DNA from: an uncultured Collinsella sp. | Lineage (GTDB): Bacteria > Actinomycetota > Coriobacteriia > Coriobacteriales > Coriobacteriaceae | DNA: 64,000 nt | Assembly: GCA_959018755.1 (NCBI GenBank) | Contig: CAUEMA010000004.1 | Span: forward strand, 62,001 to 126,000 | Direction: 5' to 3' | In this document: in pieces, positions 51,149 through 58,724 of the stretch | How positions within the stretch are numbered: the stretch's first letter is position 1 | How the letters are laid out: the number at the start of each line of letters is the position of its first letter | Notes under the pieces: generated by a model | Databases searched by the model: none | Told to the model about the DNA's origin: nothing | Seen by the model: the letters and a program-made list of their open reading frames with translations, nothing else | Position numbers and translations under genes: made by a program

Positions 51149-51230
51149 GGAGCCTCCTTTCAAAAGCGCATCTCTCAACGCGGCGGGCAGTGGCTTGCTG
51201 CATTACTGCTTCAACGTTTGCCCAGATAAA

Positions 51231-51265
51231 ACCCGCCAAAATTAACCTGTCCCTTTTTGGCAGGT
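51231..51265 (-). repeat. 35 bp GGGACAGG hairpin element, copy 2
   Basis: On the minus strand this copy reads ACCTGCCAAAAAGGGACAGG and ends TTAATTTTGGCGGGT. It agrees with copy 1 at 3518-3552 at 32 of 35 positions. It lies between sngB and sngC and touches the sngB stop codon. Confidence 0.75.
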
Positions 51266-52569
51266 TAGATGGTGAACTCGGCGAAGTTGCGGTCGCCGCC
51301 TGCGGTGTCGGTGTCGCCTGTTGCGGCTGCCGGCGCCAGCGCGTCGGCGCCGACGCTTTGCAGCAGCTCGGCCACGTTGGCGTCGGGGTTTTGGCATAGG
51401 ATGTCGAGCAGCTCGATAAAGTCGCGAATGACCTCACGCGGCGTCAGATGCGTGTCAGCTCCCACGCGGCCGAACTCGATCTTGAGGAAGTCCACCAAGT
51501 CGTTCTCGGTAAGCGTGGGCGTCCAGCCAAAGTAGCCGGCATGGATCTGCATGAGTTTTTCGATCAGCACCAGCAACTCCTCGTAGGTGAGTGGCTGCAG
51601 GCGGATGATGGGCGCGAGCATGTCCTTAAGATCCTCGCGTGCATAGCGGCCTTGAGCGAGTCGGCTGCGCAGGGCCTCGTAGGAGAACACGCCACGGCGG
51701 CGGTCTTCGATGGAGGTTGGCGTGCCGCCCATGATCATGCCCAGGTACTGCGCCTTGCCCTGGAGCGTGTCGTTGTACATGGTCAGGATCTTCTCGTAGT
51801 TGTATTGGCGTGTGATGGCGTTGGGAATCTTATACAGATTCACGAGCTCGTCGATGAGCACCAGCATGCCCTTGTAGCCGCTGCAGACCAAAAAGCGCGC
51901 AATGAGCTTAACGTAGTCGTACCAGTCGTCATCGCTGATGATGGTCGAGGAGCCCAGCTCGGCGCGAGCCTCGCTCTTGGTGCGGTATTCGCCGCGGATC
52001 CATTTGGTCACGCGGCTCATAGCTTCTTCGTCGTCCTCGGATACGGCCGCGCGGTAGCGGCGGAGCATGCGGGTGAAGTCGAAGCCGTGGACCATTTCCT
52101 CGAGCGGGGCCAGTTGGGCATTGACGGCCGACTCGTCGACGTCGGCACACGAGGCGACCCAGCGATCCAGAATAAGGTTGAGCGCACCGCCCTCAGGGCG
52201 CGTCTTGGTCGATATGTTGCGGATGAGCTCACGGTAGGTGGCAAGGCCCTGTCCCTGGCCGCCCTGCAGACGGCGCTCAGGGGATAGGTCGGCATCGGCC
52301 ACGACGAATCCCTCGCCCATGGCGTGCGTGCGGATCGTCTGGAGCAAAAAGCTCTTGCCGGCGCCGTAGCGACCGACTAGGAAACGGAAGCTTGCGCCGC
52401 CATCGGCGATGAGGCTCAGGTCGGTGAGCAGAGCGCGAATCTCGACCTCTCGCCCCACGGTGATATAGGGAAGGCCGATGCGCGGGACAACGCCGCCCTT
52501 GAGCGAGTTGAGAATGACGGCGGCGACGCGCTTGGGCACGCGGGGTGCTGCGGATGCGGTATCACTCAT
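51265..52569 (-). CDS. sngB: Shango SngB: BrxD-like P-loop ATPase
   Basis: A 434-residue AAA+/STAND-type ATPase of the DUF2791/BrxD family. Walker A is FLVGRYGAGKSFLLQ (Lys72), Walker B is MLVLIDELVNLYK near 235-247, a sensor-like MIMGGTPTSIEDRRRG follows near 280, and LQPLTYEELLVLIEKL near 325 matches the conserved tail. BrxD is known from BREX type 2, but the TerB and helicase neighbours fit Shango. Its ATG overlaps the sngA stop by 8 bases. It ends at the 35 bp hairpin element. Confidence 0.86.
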   Translation of the reverse strand: MSDTASAAPRVPKRVAAVILNSLKGGVVPRIGLPYITVGREVEIRALLTDLSLIADGGASFRFLVGRYGAGKSFLLQTIRTHAMGEGFVVADADLSPERRLQGGQGQGLATYRELIRNISTKTRPEGGALNLILDRWVASCADVDESAVNAQLAPLEEMVHGFDFTRMLRRYRAAVSEDDEEAMSRVTKWIRGEYRTKSEARAELGSSTIISDDDWYDYVKLIARFLVCSGYKGMLVLIDELVNLYKIPNAITRQYNYEKILTMYNDTLQGKAQYLGMIMGGTPTSIEDRRRGVFSYEALRSRLAQGRYAREDLKDMLAPIIRLQPLTYEELLVLIEKLMQIHAGYFGWTPTLTENDLVDFLKIEFGRVGADTHLTPREVIRDFIELLDILCQNPDANVAELLQSVGADALAPAAATGDTDTAGGDRNFAEFTI

Positions 52570-54307
52570 TGTCTAAGTATCCTCTCACGTCTGCTTCGTA
52601 GTCCTCGATAATGCGCGGTCCTGCCGCGCCAAATTCAATTACGGTGTCACCCACCAGGTCAAAGAGCGCTTCGTTGATGCTGTCGACGAGCATGTCTTCA
52701 CTCTTGCCCGACTTTGCCACCGCCGATGCCGTCTGCGCTGCGTTTTGCTCGAGTAGTGCTCGAAGATAGGCGTTTGCTGCAGGATTGAGTGCGGACGCAG
52801 TGTCGGCGGGCGTGGGCGCTGGTGCGAGGAGCGGGGCTACGACGCCAAACTGCTCGGTGGAGATGGTCGGCTCGCTAGCCTCGTCCTGCTGCATGGTCGT
52901 CGCGACTGGCTCGGCGATCGTGTCGGCCACGGGCTCGGCTTCCCGTCGTTCGGCAACTGCCGCCTCGACATCCGCAAGCGCGTCGTCCTCGCGCTCCTCG
53001 TCGATCAAAAGCGCCTCGCGCGTTTGTGCGGCGGCGCTCCGAATGTGCCCCAGCTGGCTCAGGTCGATATCGATCTTGACGGGCTGATGCGCGGCATCCC
53101 ATGAAAGCCATGCCGTGATCTCGTCGTCGATAATCTTAGCCAGATATTTGGGAACCTTCTCTTCCTTAAGGGGATGGCCGGGATCCAGTGCCAAGCGCAG
53201 GCGCTGATCACAAGCGCGCATCATCTCGCCGAGCTTGCTGCTCTTTTGCCTGCTGCCGTGAATCCGCATGCATTCCCAAAAGCCATTCTGGCAGCGGTAG
53301 ATGTGAATGGGGTCTAGGCGATATTCGCAGTCCTCGTGGCGCTCGGGCGCAAAGAACACGGCCGAGGCAAACATGGTGTAGGGCATGGCCGTCTCCTCCC
53401 CAAACAAGCTCGCTACGATGCCGGTCTTTCGGTGCGTGTCATAGTAGCGCGCCATACGGACATACACGGCGCATGCCACGTGGCGCAGGTCGCGATGGTG
53501 GGAACGGTCGAGCCGTGAGTTATTCAGGTTGTACGTCGAGAGTGCGTCGATGGCAGCCATGAGCCGCTCCTCATGCGCCTCATTGGGCGGAAGGGGAAGC
53601 GTGGGCTCGGAGGTCTTACGACGCGCAGGCGGCAGGTCCGACGGCGCCGGTGCGGGTACAAGGTCTTGCGCTGCGCGGCGCAGCTCGATGAGGGCGTTGT
53701 CGAATGCGACGGTTTTAGAGTCGCGAAGCAGCTTGGGGTCGAGCTCATGGAACACGGCGTAGTCCTGCAGCCACACGCGTGCGAACCGGTCGATGCCGGG
53801 TTCAGAGGCGCGATAGGCATCCCAAAAGGCCTTGATCTTGCTAAAGCCATCGAGCGGGTCATCAACGCCAATGCCGCAGATCAATTCGTAAAGATAAAGA
53901 AAAGCAAACGAGGTCGATGTCTCCTCGATATTGCCGCGGCGCACTTGGGCACGCCAGGTAAAGTAGCCGCGCAACTGTCGATCGCTCATGGCATTGTAGG
54001 TGGGAAAGTACGACTTAAAGGTGCCGTTGTAGGGGCAATCGTCCTCGAAGTCGGCCATCAGCAGGCCTTGGCGGTAAAAGAGCTCCGCCTCCGATAGCCA
54101 ACGTCCCGCGCCGCCTTTGGGATCCCATTGCCAGCGTGATATCTCGCGCATCTTGCGGTACTGGTCGGGGAGGAAGTTCTGCATCTGACGACCGGTCTTG
54201 AGAATCGGCTCGTCAGCATAGATTTCGTTTGAGAAGCGGGCGGACTGATGGGTCCGGGCCTCGGCCATAATGCGCTCGATGAGCATCTTGACGTCCTGGT
54301 CGGCCAC
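52562..54307 (-). CDS. sngA: Shango SngA: TerB-N/TerB-C domain protein
   Basis: A 581-residue protein with TerB-N near the start (QDVKMLIERIMAEARTHQSA, then ISRWQWDPKG, LSEAELFYRQG and YFPTYNAMSDRQLRGYFTWR). TerB-C sequences lie in the second half (KEEKVPKYLAKIIDDEITAW, DIDLSQLGHIRSAA). An acidic, Ala/Pro-rich linker of about 120 residues and a final helix end it. Start GTG 54307 behind GGAGAGG. TerB-domain proteins link to stress and phage defence. Together with SngB and SngC it makes a complete Shango operon on the minus strand. Confidence 0.83.
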   Translation of the reverse strand: MADQDVKMLIERIMAEARTHQSARFSNEIYADEPILKTGRQMQNFLPDQYRKMREISRWQWDPKGGAGRWLSEAELFYRQGLLMADFEDDCPYNGTFKSYFPTYNAMSDRQLRGYFTWRAQVRRGNIEETSTSFAFLYLYELICGIGVDDPLDGFSKIKAFWDAYRASEPGIDRFARVWLQDYAVFHELDPKLLRDSKTVAFDNALIELRRAAQDLVPAPAPSDLPPARRKTSEPTLPLPPNEAHEERLMAAIDALSTYNLNNSRLDRSHHRDLRHVACAVYVRMARYYDTHRKTGIVASLFGEETAMPYTMFASAVFFAPERHEDCEYRLDPIHIYRCQNGFWECMRIHGSRQKSSKLGEMMRACDQRLRLALDPGHPLKEEKVPKYLAKIIDDEITAWLSWDAAHQPVKIDIDLSQLGHIRSAAAQTREALLIDEEREDDALADVEAAVAERREAEPVADTIAEPVATTMQQDEASEPTISTEQFGVVAPLLAPAPTPADTASALNPAANAYLRALLEQNAAQTASAVAKSGKSEDMLVDSINEALFDLVGDTVIEFGAAGPRIIEDYEADVRGYLDNE

Positions 54308-54396
54308 CGCCCTCTCCTCTCCCTATATGGTGTCGGTGACCTCATATCATAACACAGCATCAAACAGGTGTTCGAGATACCGCTATGTAGATAGAT

Positions 54397-55113
54397 TTAG
54401 AACAAGAGGGCGTAGATGACCGCCACGACGACGGAGGGGAGCATATTGGCCGTGCGGAAGGTCTGAGGTCGAATAAGGTTAACGCCAACACAGAAGATGA
54501 GCATGGAGCCCACAAGCGAAAGGCTGTCGAGGGCTGCGGTGGTCATGATGGGGGAGAGTGCGCCGGCAAAAAGCGTGATCGTGCCCTGGAATACGGCAAC
54601 GGGCAGGGCCGAGAAGATGCAGCCGCGGCCAAGCGAGGCCGTCATGGTGCAGACGATGATGCAGTCCAGCGCGCCCTTCAGGGCAAGCGTGGACCAGTCG
54701 CCGAGCAGGCCGTCCTGAATCGATCCTACGATGGCCATGGCGCCGATACACACGGTGAGCGATGCCGAGACAAAGGCGTTGGTGAACTCGTTGTCACCCT
54801 CGCTGCCGGTTTTGCGCTTGAGCCATTCGCCGAGGTTCTCGATGGCGGCCTCCAGGTTGATGGCCTCGCCGATGAGCGAACCGAGGGCAAATGAGACGAT
54901 AAGCATGGTGGTGCCGGTGGTCGCCAACGTCTCTCCATCGATAACGAGCATCTTTTGCATGGTGCCGCCCAGGCCGATAAACAGAACGCACAACCCCGAC
55001 GCCTTCATGAGCGTGTCTTGGATGCGGGGCGTAATGAAGCGCCCACCCATGAGGCCCAGCAGACCGCCCGCGATCAAAAGCGCGACGTTGATGATCGTTC
55101 CTAAACCCGGCAT
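54397..55113 (-). CDS. DUF554 membrane protein (YqgA/YdfK family)
   Basis: The 238-residue protein is a 6- to 7-helix membrane protein of the DUF554 family. Family marks are PGLGTIINVALLIAGGLLGL at the start, GLCVLFIGLGGTMQ, SFALGSLIGEAINLE, and FVSASLTVCIGAMAIVGSIQDGL near the middle. The function is unknown; it is annotated as a putative transporter. The ATG at 55113 follows AGGAGGG; the longer open frame has no ribosome site. Confidence 0.85.
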   Translation of the reverse strand: MPGLGTIINVALLIAGGLLGLMGGRFITPRIQDTLMKASGLCVLFIGLGGTMQKMLVIDGETLATTGTTMLIVSFALGSLIGEAINLEAAIENLGEWLKRKTGSEGDNEFTNAFVSASLTVCIGAMAIVGSIQDGLLGDWSTLALKGALDCIIVCTMTASLGRGCIFSALPVAVFQGTITLFAGALSPIMTTAALDSLSLVGSMLIFCVGVNLIRPQTFRTANMLPSVVVAVIYALLF

Positions 55114-55202
55114 GAACCCTCCTGTAATTGATGCCAACGCGGCAATCGTAGCAGAACGGGGAGGGGAGTGCTCAGTATCCGAGCCAAGCGGCGGTTAGCG
55201 GT

Positions 55203-56606
55203 CTAGGACAGGACGGGGCTAAAGTCGAAGCGCAGCGTCATAATGTGCTGCGGGGATGCGATGGCTGCGGCAATGATGTCGGCATCTCGTGCACGATCGA
55301 ACCCTTCAAGTTCCATTTGATAGGGGAAGTCTTCTTGGATACCGATGCGACGCGGAACCAAAAGCTTGGTTCCGTCGAATTCTTCGGTTCGCGTTCCGTC
55401 TGCTGCAACGGAATAAAGGTGTAGCTTGGCGGTCGTTGTGGCATCAAGTGCCGAGATAGCTTGGATATCGTTCGATGCGCTCCTCGCTCCCACTGCTGTA
55501 AGTGCCGTAGGCGCGACGACTTCACCCGAAGGCAAAAAGACGAGCTCGATGGTATTGGGGAATGCGATGAGGATATTTTTGCGGCGGGGCGCATTGGCAG
55601 CGACTGGCTCAATGCTTGCGGCATCGACGGTTTCCGTGTGGTCGAGCGCGACCATCATGCAACAGTTGCCTTCGTCGACATCTGGGGGAGCGGCAAAGTC
55701 CAGGCCGTCTTTCGGTTGGGGATTGCCTAGTTCGGTGGCGGTGCCGCCTGGCTTCTCGAGAGGAGCCGTAGCGTTGTCTTCTGATGGCGCGTCGTCTGCA
55801 TCGTCAACATGCGCCGGTGCGTCTGCGATCTCGTCTTTGGGGGATTTGTCATTATCGCTCGATATGGGAGCAGCAATCCCGACGGACCCCACTCCGTGCC
55901 ATGTCATTTGGAGCAGCGCCGGATCGGCGAGAATGCGCTGCACGCCCGGCTCCTGGGTATCGATATTGATGGGGGCGGGTTCTGATCCGCGCGCGAGGTT
56001 AAGCGAACCCTTCTGTCCATTGCTTTGAGCCTCTTGGTCGTCCGCGTCGCCAGCGTAGAACAGCAAAGGCACATCTCCCGTTGCGATGGCTTCGGTGTCC
56101 GCCTTGGTCAGTCGCAGCGACGCCGTAAAGGAGATGATGGGCTGCGTGCCATCGACATTCGAGGGAACGCAGCCCAGGCATACACCTCCTCCTTCTTCTT
56201 CATAGGCCGCGCTGTCGAAGGCGACCTTCGCCCCGTTCGCCGAGTCATCGACCGAGTCAATATCGATGCGCAGCTCGAGGTCGCATGGGTCGCCATCGGC
56301 GTCGACTGCAGCCGATTTCCATGTGCAGATGGCATAACCTGTCTGGGGGCCGTTCTCCTTGTTCGGTCGCTTGATATCCACGACTATCGCGTCGACCGTA
56401 TTGCGGCGAAGGCATCCCGAGGTTCGGATCGTGGCGTGCGCGAGCGAAAAACGTTGGCAGGCGACGATACCCGACGAATCCGTCACGGGGTTCAGAGCTT
56501 GCGGTAAGGAGTTTGCCGTGGCGGGCGTCGCCCAAGCGGCGTGAGGCATACCGCTCGCCAGTGCGCTGCAGAGCGCGGCAACGGGCAAAAGGTTTTTGGG
56601 TGCCAT
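55203..56606 (-). CDS. Secreted surface protein of unknown function
   Basis: The 467-residue protein begins with a signal peptide (KNLLPVAALCSALASGMPHA, cleavage near AWA-TP at about 26). Its body contains a disulfide-capable VCLGCVP, a low-complexity acidic linker (DDADDAPSED) and CC in GNCCMMV. No cell-wall anchor, repeat or catalytic motif was recognised. It is the last gene of a five-gene minus-strand operon whose other members are exported or membrane-bound, so it is likely a secreted part of one surface structure. The ATG follows AGGAGA. Confidence 0.6.
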   Translation of the reverse strand: MAPKNLLPVAALCSALASGMPHAAWATPATANSLPQALNPVTDSSGIVACQRFSLAHATIRTSGCLRRNTVDAIVVDIKRPNKENGPQTGYAICTWKSAAVDADGDPCDLELRIDIDSVDDSANGAKVAFDSAAYEEEGGGVCLGCVPSNVDGTQPIISFTASLRLTKADTEAIATGDVPLLFYAGDADDQEAQSNGQKGSLNLARGSEPAPINIDTQEPGVQRILADPALLQMTWHGVGSVGIAAPISSDNDKSPKDEIADAPAHVDDADDAPSEDNATAPLEKPGGTATELGNPQPKDGLDFAAPPDVDEGNCCMMVALDHTETVDAASIEPVAANAPRRKNILIAFPNTIELVFLPSGEVVAPTALTAVGARSASNDIQAISALDATTTAKLHLYSVAADGTRTEEFDGTKLLVPRRIGIQEDFPYQMELEGFDRARDADIIAAAIASPQHIMTLRFDFSPVLS

Positions 56607-56645
56607 GGTTCTCCTATCTATTCCGCGTACTCCGGTTATGCTTGG

Positions 56646-56909
56646 CTATTGGTTGCGTTTGATGTGCAGGCCAAGGCACGCCAGTCCTGCTCCCACCGTG
56701 GCGGCGCCCACCGCGATGAGTTGCCGGGTGTCGCTCGTCTGAGCGAGCGGCTCGTGACGGCTGCCGCGATTAAGGCCCGAAAGGTCGACGGTCACTTCTG
56801 TGGCCGCCTGCGCTTGCTCTTGTTGAGCAAAGGCCATGGCAGGTGCGGACGCTAAGATGCCGACGATGGCGGCCAGTGCAAGCGCCTTAGGACGTGGCGT
56901 GCGCACCGG
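56646..56909 (-). CDS. Small wall-anchored protein with LAQTSD sorting-like motif
   Basis: An 87-residue protein from GTG 56909, overlapping the upstream gene by 23 bases. It has a signal peptide (PKALALAAIVGILASAPAMA, cleaved before QQ), about 30 residues including TEVTVDLSGLNRG, then EPLAQTSDTRQ, a hydrophobic helix and a short HIKRNQ tail. LAQTSD plus helix plus basic tail copies the layout of a sortase signal with a divergent motif. Its tiny exposed part suggests an anchor or base subunit for its operon partners. Confidence 0.55.
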   Translation of the reverse strand, partial: PVRTPRPKALALAAIVGILASAPAMAFAQQEQAQAATEVTVDLSGLNRGSRHEPLAQTSDTRQLIAVGAATVGAGLACLGLHIKRNQ

Positions 56910-57489
56910 GCTCGACCGTCCAGGTGATGCTTGCCACTTGATCTCCCGTGCCGGTGGCGTGGTGGATGTCACGCGTGACGCGGGCGACGTGGCCGCTCAC
57001 ATTGAGCTTGATTTTGTCCGTTCCATCGGCAATGCCCTGGTACTTCATGTCGAAGCTTACGTCCTTGGAAAGATCGAGGCCTGTAGTCTGAGTCGCCGAG
57101 CTGGCATCCTTTTCTGCCTTATCGGGGCCAACCTTAAAATCGATGGAGTTCTGGGCCGAGCCCGTCTTTGCGTCTGCAACGATTGTCCGGTCGTTCTTGG
57201 CCGTGACCTTCATGTTGGTGACGTGGATGCCATATGCCGAGAGGTTGTCGATGGTAATCGTCTTGTCGGAGGGTCCTACAAGCTTTCCGTCGGCTTGGGC
57301 GGCAAAGGGGATGACCGTTGGCGCCTTAAACGAAACATTGCTAATGTCGGCCTTCACCGTCACATCGGTGGTTCCAACACGCACCTCTGCCATGGCCGCC
57401 GTTGGCGCGGCGCCCATCGCAAGTGCGAGCGCAAGTCCTGCGCCCACGGCGAGTGCCCTGGCTCCGCTCAGGTTCATGGGTGTGTTCAT
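56887..57489 (-). CDS. Secreted beta-rich surface subunit, unknown
   Basis: The 200-residue protein has a long signal peptide (ARALAVGAGLALALAMGAAP, cleavage near AMA-EV at about 35). The rest is a strand-rich, Thr/Lys/Asp-rich domain (TTDVTVKADISNVSFKAP, KTITIDNLSAYGIHVTNMKV, SITWTVEPG) with no cysteine. The shape recalls WxL or fibre-subunit domains, but no family is certain. It starts behind AAAGGA and a TCACGGA hairpin (57509-57527). Located mid-operon between two anchored proteins, it may be the main shaft or cargo protein. Confidence 0.6.
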   Translation of the reverse strand: MNTPMNLSGARALAVGAGLALALAMGAAPTAAMAEVRVGTTDVTVKADISNVSFKAPTVIPFAAQADGKLVGPSDKTITIDNLSAYGIHVTNMKVTAKNDRTIVADAKTGSAQNSIDFKVGPDKAEKDASSATQTTGLDLSKDVSFDMKYQGIADGTDKIKLNVSGHVARVTRDIHHATGTGDQVASITWTVEPGAHATS

Positions 57490-57576
57490 AATCGATCCTT
57501 TCTGCTCGTCACGGACTGTTTCCGTGATGGTTGGACGAATGGGGACAGGGTGCTGCCCCTGCGTGTGCGTCGGCCA

Positions 57577-58086
57577 CTAGCCTTCTGCCTGGGCCACCCG
57601 CACTTTGACGCGCGTCGGATTGCCGTGGGTGTCGTAGGTCTTGGCATCGAGTGCCTGAATCTCGATATATGCCTCGCCTTCTTGGATATCGCCGGCGGGG
57701 CAGGTCTCAACCGTCTTGTCGGCTTCGACCACACCGGACTCATAGATGGTCTCGTCGTTTTGGATCACGCGGAAGCGCTGGGGAAACTTGTTGTCTTGGA
57801 CGTTTTGCACGTTGACGCGCAACTTGCCGCCTTCCTGCAACTGTGCGACCGGCGCGACCGAGATCGTCATCATGTTGTCGCGGACGATGGCGTCGAGCTC
57901 ATTCTGGATTTCTTGGCGCGATTTACCCTCTGCCGTCGTGACCGAGGCGCCCGCTTCGGGCACGGGCTGCGACTGCCAGGCGTATAGCCCTACGGCGATG
58001 AGGGCGCAGACGATAGCCAGGCAGACAACGACGAGTTTCTTGCGACACCCCAGTCCTGCAAGGCGGGACGGCTTCTTCGCACTCAT
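57577..58086 (-). CDS. Membrane-anchored extracytoplasmic protein, unknown
   Basis: The 169-residue protein has a cytoplasmic basic head, one membrane helix (about 17-40: KKLVVVCLAIVCALIAVGLY) and an outside domain with beta strands (SVAPVAQLQEGGKLRVNVQN, EGEAYIEIQAL). It begins in a 4-base ATGA overlap with the gene upstream. The strand pattern with an IYESGVVE-type hairpin is seen in some pilus- or fibre-operon proteins, but no name is justified. Its place supports an assembly or stalk role. Confidence 0.6.
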   Translation of the reverse strand: MSAKKPSRLAGLGCRKKLVVVCLAIVCALIAVGLYAWQSQPVPEAGASVTTAEGKSRQEIQNELDAIVRDNMMTISVAPVAQLQEGGKLRVNVQNVQDNKFPQRFRVIQNDETIYESGVVEADKTVETCPAGDIQEGEAYIEIQALDAKTYDTHGNPTRVKVRVAQAEG

Positions 58087-58379
58087 GCGGCGTCCTTGGT
58101 GGTGTAGACACGTGCGAACGTGGACGGGTCCGCTCCAAAGAGCATGTGAAGCATCAGGCGGCGCGAGTAGATGAGCTCGTCGAAGTCGTGAGGGAGCTCG
58201 ATGTTGTGGATACGCGCGATGTGATGGGCGAGCGCCGAGAACGACTCGGGGTCGCAGATAACATCGGTGGTGACGTGGTATACCGCCGTATCGGGGAACG
58301 CCTCTTCGTCGAAAGGCAGGAGATAGGGATCGTCGTCGACCTCGATGGCGACGCCGTACTGGGGCCAGTAGTATGCCAT
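58083..58379 (-). CDS. 98-residue protein with faint PD-(D/E)XK-like pattern
   Basis: The protein from ATG 58379 (behind GGGAGG) begins YYWPQYGVAIEVDDDPYLLP and continues with TAVYHVTTDVICDPESFSAL. The V-x-I-E-V-D strand followed later by an H-V-T-T-D-V-I-x-D-P segment resembles the final strands of DUF559-type nucleases, including the one at 27212. No lysine or upstream aspartate is present, so activity is doubtful. It is the first gene of the surface-protein operon. Confidence 0.5.
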   Translation of the reverse strand: MAYYWPQYGVAIEVDDDPYLLPFDEEAFPDTAVYHVTTDVICDPESFSALAHHIARIHNIELPHDFDELIYSRRLMLHMLFGADPSTFARVYTTKDAA

Positions 58380-58724
58380 GGGAACCTCCCTGCTTTTGGG
58401 CCAAAACTTCCATTGGTTTTGGCTGTCGATGCCGACCGTATCAGTCACTACTTGACCAATTTCTGACCAAATGCTTGACGGATTGACATCTCCGCAGGTA
58501 AAAGGTGGTAAAAATTACTTCAACTTTTTTCGAGCGACAATTGCGTGGTCGCTGGCGGTAAAGCGACATGTGTCAAAAGCATCGTCTGCCGAGGAAACCT
58601 TGCCGCTCGCCGAATTGCACGAACGTAAAAATCGCCAATTATGGAGACGGTCTCGAACACGTCGACGAAACGATGCGGTAACATCTCCCTGCAAACACTG
58701 TAGTTAGCTAAAGGGGGAGTTCGC
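58380..58724. other. Intergenic region with TGAC repeats, upstream of lactate/Etf operon
   Basis: A 345-base stretch without a gene. TTGAC or CTGAC occurs at 58452, 58463, 58475 and 58483, in the same direction and 8-12 bases apart, followed by TTGACA at 58483 with a weak TGGTAA 17 bases further on. This may be a promoter overlapped by regulator sites. Further on there is a GAGACGGTCTC palindrome near 58640. Nothing coding was found. Confidence 0.35.

Noticed and set aside
48704..54307. BREX fragment (BrxD plus helicase)
   Set aside because: No pglX, pglZ, brxC or brxF is present and the TerB-domain gene completes a Shango set instead.
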